Shown piece after piece: positions 60,830-64,000 of a stretch of 64,000 nt of DNA. The position numbers and the translations under genes were made by a program. How positions within the stretch are numbered: the stretch's first letter is position 1; the number at the start of each line of letters is the position of its first letter. The notes beneath the pieces are model-generated. The model was not told the DNA's origin, did not search any database, and saw only the letters and a list, made by a program, of their open reading frames with translations. Source of the DNA: CALNYX01 sp942490925 (GTDB lineage: Bacteria > Chlamydiota > Chlamydiia > Chlamydiales > JAAKFR01); the NCBI GenBank assembly GCA_942490925.1, contig CALNYX010000017.1:1674001-1738000 (forward strand), read 5' to 3'.

Positions 60830-63082
60830 ATGTGCTGTCTTTCTATAATTAGAGAAAACCCTCGTCAGTCTGCTTGTCATACGCTAACTTCAGCTGTTGC
60901 GATTACGCTCCTTGTTGTTGGAATTTTAGGCTTGACGGTGCAAGGATTTCCTTTAAATTCTGCTGGTGCCTATGCCTGCACCTCAATTGGAGGGGTTTTA
61001 GTACTAAGCCATGTGCTGAAGCTGGCCGACTACCAGTATCGGCGAGCAAAAATATGTCGTGCTGCAGCAGAGCTTGGCACCAAAATCAGGCGTTTAGATA
61101 ATAGAATAGAAAATTATTCAGATTCTTTTGCTCTACAACTCAAACTAGGAGAAGTCAAGAGCAGTTTAACCGCTTTTGAAGAAGCCCTGGGTCCATATAC
61201 AACACAACTAATATATTTGGTTAGTTCCCTACAACACGCAGTTAGAACTGCAATAACTAGTGCCGAGCACATGAGAGTGATAGATCGACCAAGAACAGGT
61301 AACTGGCCGCAGGACTATGCAGGCAATTTACAACAAGCAGTTATAAACATAGAACGCATTACAGGTAACATTCATACTGCGCTTATCAATATTATACATT
61401 CTAATGTTGGTGAGTTGGATCTTACTAGAACATCAATACGCGGCATTTTAAACGCTATACTTCAACAAGAAGGACAAGCACGGCAAGCAGAACAAGCACG
61501 GCAAGCAGAACAAGCACGGCAAGCAGAACAAGCACGGCAAGCAGAACAAGCACGGCAAGCAGAACAAGCACGGCAAGCAGAACAAGCACGGCAAGCAGAA
61601 CAAGCACGGCAAGCAGAACAAGCACGGCAAGCAGCATCTTCACAAGCTGGGTCAGCAAGGAGTGGACCAATACGAGCAATCCATCTTGATGAGCCTCAGA
61701 CCGGTATCCCCAAACCCACAACGCTTTATGAAACCTTTCGCCACTCTCTTGCCCAGGTAAACGGTGACTGGGACCAGGCAACCTATAATGTATTGAAAGC
61801 TGGAACATACGATGATGGATGCCATCCGAGCGTTAAGGTCGCAGGTATTCTTTTAGCTGAGAACCCCTTGCCGTGCCAGCCAGGTCAGATAGAGGATCGC
61901 TTTTATCCAGATGCCCTTTCAACAGTGGCATCTCCTTGTAAGCCTGTAACGGTCAAAAAGCTGATCGACCAAGGAGAGTCTCTTTCACAGCTGCGTCGCA
62001 ATGAAGATTTTCAAGCAGTGGTTGCTGGGTTTCAAACGCGCCTATTAGCAGGTCTTCATGTGCAGCTATCCCTTCCTGAAATCATCAATAATCAGCTTGC
62101 TGCGATCATGGAGGAGCAGAATTGGGAATTGGAAGATACCTATACCAAAATGGCTAATATTGCAGATCTTCTGGCATTTGATCTTCTGACAAGCTGTCAA
62201 ATTCAAGGCACAAGCTTGATTTTCGGTGGAGATCTAGAAATTGTCTTTGCTGATCCAGATAAGCCAAGTGACGTTTCAGATGTACCTGTTAATGATTTAG
62301 TCTCTTATGGGAATCAAAGTGAGGATGCTCTTGTTCTTAATCAACCATTGATTGTTGCTCAAGGTCTTGCTGGGCTAAGCGAGAGGCATGCAGTATTCAG
62401 AGCATGCTTATTAAGTGGCGATACCTCATCAATTGCGGGAGATCTGCTTGTCAACTTAAAGCAAGTTTCAGCTCTGATGTTGCAGCGCTATGTGGCGCCT
62501 TTTTGCTCGAATTGGTCACTTGCTGAAGATGCACCAACAATACAAACGACGCGCGCGAGCAGGAATTTAGAAAGCGATCTCAGAAAGTGCTTTAGATTTG
62601 AAGACTCTTGGGATGGCACAGGCTCATGTTTAATAGGTGCTCTTTATGCTCGACCAGACTCCAAAGACTCCTTCATTAGAGAAAAGCGGAAAGAAGTTGC
62701 AGACTATCTCATAGCCCATAAAGCTGAGTTTCTGCCCTCTTTTGGAGAGGGAGTTGGTGAGCGCGGAGGAGCACGACTGACTCAAGAGCAGGCATTTAAT
62801 CAAAAGGTTGCTGATATTAGTAGGCGCACCTATGAGGGACAACGTTCTGGAAGTGATTACTTAGGAGAATTTAGCCTTCAAATTTTTGCTCGCCTCCAGA
62901 ACAGACCAATTTTTCTCTATGACCAGTCGACACATATTCAATATTCACTCAATTCCAAAGAGGTTCCAATTCCAACGCAGTCGTTTGATAAGGGTGAAAA
63001 TGACCGACCTTTAACCGGCGAGCCCATCTACATCCGCTTTTTCAATAGCAATCACTTTGGACGTTTATATCCTAAGCAGTAA
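60830..63082 (+). CDS. Large OTU-like cysteine protease with membrane anchor and QARQAE repeats
   Basis: Protein of 750 residues. N-terminus: two hydrophobic helices (AITLLVVGILGLTV, GAYACTSIGGVLVLSHVL). Then a helical region to about 210, nine perfect or near-perfect six-residue repeats QARQAE (residues about 216-269), and a conserved C-terminal half shared with the locus at 19637-21178 (CKPVTVKKLIDQGESLSQL, LLAFDLLTSCQIQG). The last 150 residues fit an OTU deubiquitinase: GSCLIGAL (Cys600), YLGEFSLQIFARLQNRPIFLYD and FFNSNHFGRL (His742). OTU proteases of Chlamydia and relatives cleave host ubiquitin chains. Catalysis here is inferred from motif positions only. Confidence 0.75.
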   Translation: MCCLSIIRENPRQSACHTLTSAVAITLLVVGILGLTVQGFPLNSAGAYACTSIGGVLVLSHVLKLADYQYRRAKICRAAAELGTKIRRLDNRIENYSDSFALQLKLGEVKSSLTAFEEALGPYTTQLIYLVSSLQHAVRTAITSAEHMRVIDRPRTGNWPQDYAGNLQQAVINIERITGNIHTALINIIHSNVGELDLTRTSIRGILNAILQQEGQARQAEQARQAEQARQAEQARQAEQARQAEQARQAEQARQAEQARQAEQARQAASSQAGSARSGPIRAIHLDEPQTGIPKPTTLYETFRHSLAQVNGDWDQATYNVLKAGTYDDGCHPSVKVAGILLAENPLPCQPGQIEDRFYPDALSTVASPCKPVTVKKLIDQGESLSQLRRNEDFQAVVAGFQTRLLAGLHVQLSLPEIINNQLAAIMEEQNWELEDTYTKMANIADLLAFDLLTSCQIQGTSLIFGGDLEIVFADPDKPSDVSDVPVNDLVSYGNQSEDALVLNQPLIVAQGLAGLSERHAVFRACLLSGDTSSIAGDLLVNLKQVSALMLQRYVAPFCSNWSLAEDAPTIQTTRASRNLESDLRKCFRFEDSWDGTGSCLIGALYARPDSKDSFIREKRKEVADYLIAHKAEFLPSFGEGVGERGGARLTQEQAFNQKVADISRRTYEGQRSGSDYLGEFSLQIFARLQNRPIFLYDQSTHIQYSLNSKEVPIPTQSFDKGENDRPLTGEPIYIRFFNSNHFGRLYPKQ
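61475..61636 (+). repeat. Nine-copy 18-base tandem repeat inside the OTU gene
   Basis: Unit caagcacggcaagcagaa, eight identical copies and a ninth ending gca instead of gaa. Each encodes QARQAE. Near-perfect DNA identity, including synonymous positions, indicates recent expansion, so copy number is probably variable between strains. The peptide would extend a charged alpha-helix. Confidence 0.95.
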
Positions 63083-63223
63083 GCTAGTACCGGTGGAAGA
63101 AATATCCCATAGATGAGGTACTTCAAAAAAAGCTGATTTGAAATTTAAAATAATTTCTAAGTCTTATAAAATAAATAAGATATATTCTAAGCTGTGAGCG
63201 ATTTAAAAATCGGAGGTTACACA

Positions 63224-63604
63224 ATGTTTATTTGTAGAAGGGCAGTTACAACTGGTGTTAGTGCACTGACTCGTGGGATTGCTACACAGCCAAGCACAGT
63301 CTCAAAAGAGACAGAGGCTATGCGTCAGGCAATAACTGGCTTGCAACAACAGAATCGATCATTTGAAGTGAAAGTTAAAAATCTTGAAATACAATATGTT
63401 ATGGACAGAAGGGTCATGGACCTTACTCAAGATATCAGACAAACTGATGGAGATGTCAGATCTCTGGGTAGGAGAGTTACAACTTTAGAGCAGGAAGTTT
63501 CTGCGTTAAAGCGCAATAGTACGCAGCAAGGAGCAGCTTTAGGTGTCATTGCTTTGGGTTTAGTAGCTCTTGGAATCTACTCATACTCACAATCTGAATC
63601 GTAA
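63224..63604 (+). CDS. Small coiled-coil protein with C-terminal membrane anchor
   Basis: Protein of 126 residues from the ATG at 63224 (GGAGG 7 bases upstream). The middle is a coiled coil (SFEVKVKNLEIQYVMDRRV, VRSLGRRVTTLEQEVSALKRN), and the C-terminus is one hydrophobic helix (GAALGVIALGLVALGIYSY) ending in a short polar tail. This is a tail-anchored layout, reminiscent of Inc-like or SNARE-like proteins, but a bilobed Inc motif is absent. Function unknown. Confidence 0.7.
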   Translation: MFICRRAVTTGVSALTRGIATQPSTVSKETEAMRQAITGLQQQNRSFEVKVKNLEIQYVMDRRVMDLTQDIRQTDGDVRSLGRRVTTLEQEVSALKRNSTQQGAALGVIALGLVALGIYSYSQSES

Positions 63605-63618
63605 AATATTTCGTGTGA

Positions 63619-63642
63619 CCAGAACGCCTAATGGTGTTCTGG
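63619..63642 (+). terminator. Hairpin after the tail-anchored gene
   Basis: 10-base stem ccagaacgcc / ggtgttctgg with one G-T wobble, 15 bases after the stop codon. No T-run follows, so it is a doubtful terminator. Confidence 0.35.
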
Positions 63643-63668
63643 CCGCATGATAGGGAATGGGTGCTGCA

Positions 63669-63827
63669 TTAGAGCATCACAAGACGGTCCATCCCAATTC
63701 CAATCGGCATCCCCTGGCAAATAGCCTTAACTAACTCCTCCTCCCTAGTGTCTTGCTTTTCCTCTTTCACAACAACGCAGTTTTCTAATGCTTCGTAAGA
63801 AAACCAAATTGTTAAGACTGTGTTTCA
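63669..63827 (-). pseudogene. Fragment resembling class II aminoacyl-tRNA synthetase motif 3
   Basis: Minus-strand frame of about 50 codons reading IWFSYEALENCVVVKEEK, then TREEELVKAICQG, then MPIGIGMDRLVML and a stop at 63669-63671. The last piece resembles the GxGIGIDRLVML motif 3 of lysyl-tRNA synthetase or EpmA. It is cut upstream by a stop and is not a full gene. Low-confidence remnant. Confidence 0.35.
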
Positions 63828-63862
63828 AAAGCCCGAGAGAGCAAGTAGACATTTCCCTTCAA

Positions 63863-63953
63863 AAGCAGCGGCTCCGCCGCTGCTTCTTTCAGGTAGCAAG
63901 CTGAGGCTTTGCCTCAGCTTGCTGGACGTGATGTTTTGGGCAGGCGGAGCCTG
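63863..63953. repeat. REP-like cluster of three palindromes
   Basis: Three adjacent hairpins: 63863-63885 (10-base arms aagcagcggc / gccgctgctt), 63895-63923 (13-base arms agcaagctgaggc / gcctcagcttgct, loop ttt) and 63941-63953 (caggc / gcctg). GC-rich extragenic palindromes of this type are usually present in many copies per genome. The remaining bases to 64000 show no gene. Confidence 0.8.
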
Positions 63954-64000
63954 ACCTAAACTCGCGGAAGCTATTGATAAAAATTCCTTAAAAAAAAGAA

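Noticed and set aside
61448..61808. Long minus-strand frames over the QARQAE array
   Set aside because: They are repeat translations (LFCLPC-type and VLLAVL-type) in the antisense of a tandem repeat, with no start signal.
1..64000. CRISPR array, IS transposase or integrase
   Set aside because: No regularly spaced repeats other than the 18-base coding array, and no protein with transposase or recombinase motifs was seen.

Overview
The window reads as chromosome of an environmental, amoeba-associated type of chlamydia (order Chlamydiales, outside the genus Chlamydia). The housekeeping gene order follows the Chlamydia trachomatis block from hemG to cysS (about CT745 to CT782, from memory): hemG-hemN-hemE-mfd-alaS-tkt, amn-efp, groEL-murF-mraY-murD-nlpD-ftsW-murG-murC/ddl-ftsQ, rsbV-miaA-mqnC, rsfS-fabF-nudix-ppa-ldh-aas-cysS. 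The murC-ddl fusion, futalosine-pathway MqnC, MOMP-like proteins carrying a GFYGDY-type N-terminus and an F-box protein all point the same way. The species cannot be fixed from the sequence.

Layout. 1-1290: 3' part of an MFS drug exporter. 1205-5500 (-): haem operon hemE-hemN-methyltransferase-hemG. 5505-8301: an insertion in the conserved mfd-hemE junction, made of an F-box protein, an archaeal-type AAA ATPase and a decayed copy of the mfd 3' end. 8299-16177: mfd, alaS (-) and tkt (+). 16157-21178 (-): AAA/DUF4143 ATPase, three tandem MOMP-like porins and an OTU-protease gene interrupted by an amber codon. 21501-25286: secreted protein, amn, efp-epmA-HAD-FlgM-like cluster. 25279-32010 (-): phosphoesterase, HIT protein, glycosyltransferase, a solitary groEL, a higBA module with frameshifted toxin, rsmI, tRNA-Cys and a third AAA ATPase. 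32178-42303 (+): peptidoglycan and division cluster murF-mraY-murD-nlpD-ftsW-murG-murC/ddl-ftsQ, then cutA and a KH protein. 42349-44412: unknown effector-like protein and a beta-barrel porin. 45111-52100: rsbV, miaA, mqnC (-), coiled-coil protein, HAD hydrolase, nadD, rsfS, fabF. 52101-54348: structured non-coding stretch, a MITE-like inverted-repeat element and a multi-zinc-ribbon protein with an NLS-like segment. 54414-60758: nudix, ppa (-), ldh, an acyltransferase-ACP-acyl-ACP synthetase fusion, cysS. 60830-64000: large OTU-like protease, small membrane coiled-coil protein, a tRNA-synthetase-like fragment and REP-like palindromes.

Two themes run through the accessory DNA. First, host ubiquitin and nucleus manipulation: one F-box protein, two OTU-like protease loci and one zinc-ribbon protein with a bipartite basic motif. 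Second, three AAA ATPase genes of the ATPase/nuclease-like superfamily sit at synteny breaks, each with its own inverted repeat just upstream of the start. One of these repeats shows a compensatory base-pair swap between tandem copies, and one ATPase lies between an intact and a decayed copy of the mfd 3' end. This ATPase-plus-cognate-palindrome arrangement is the best candidate for an undescribed mobile or self-regulating system here.
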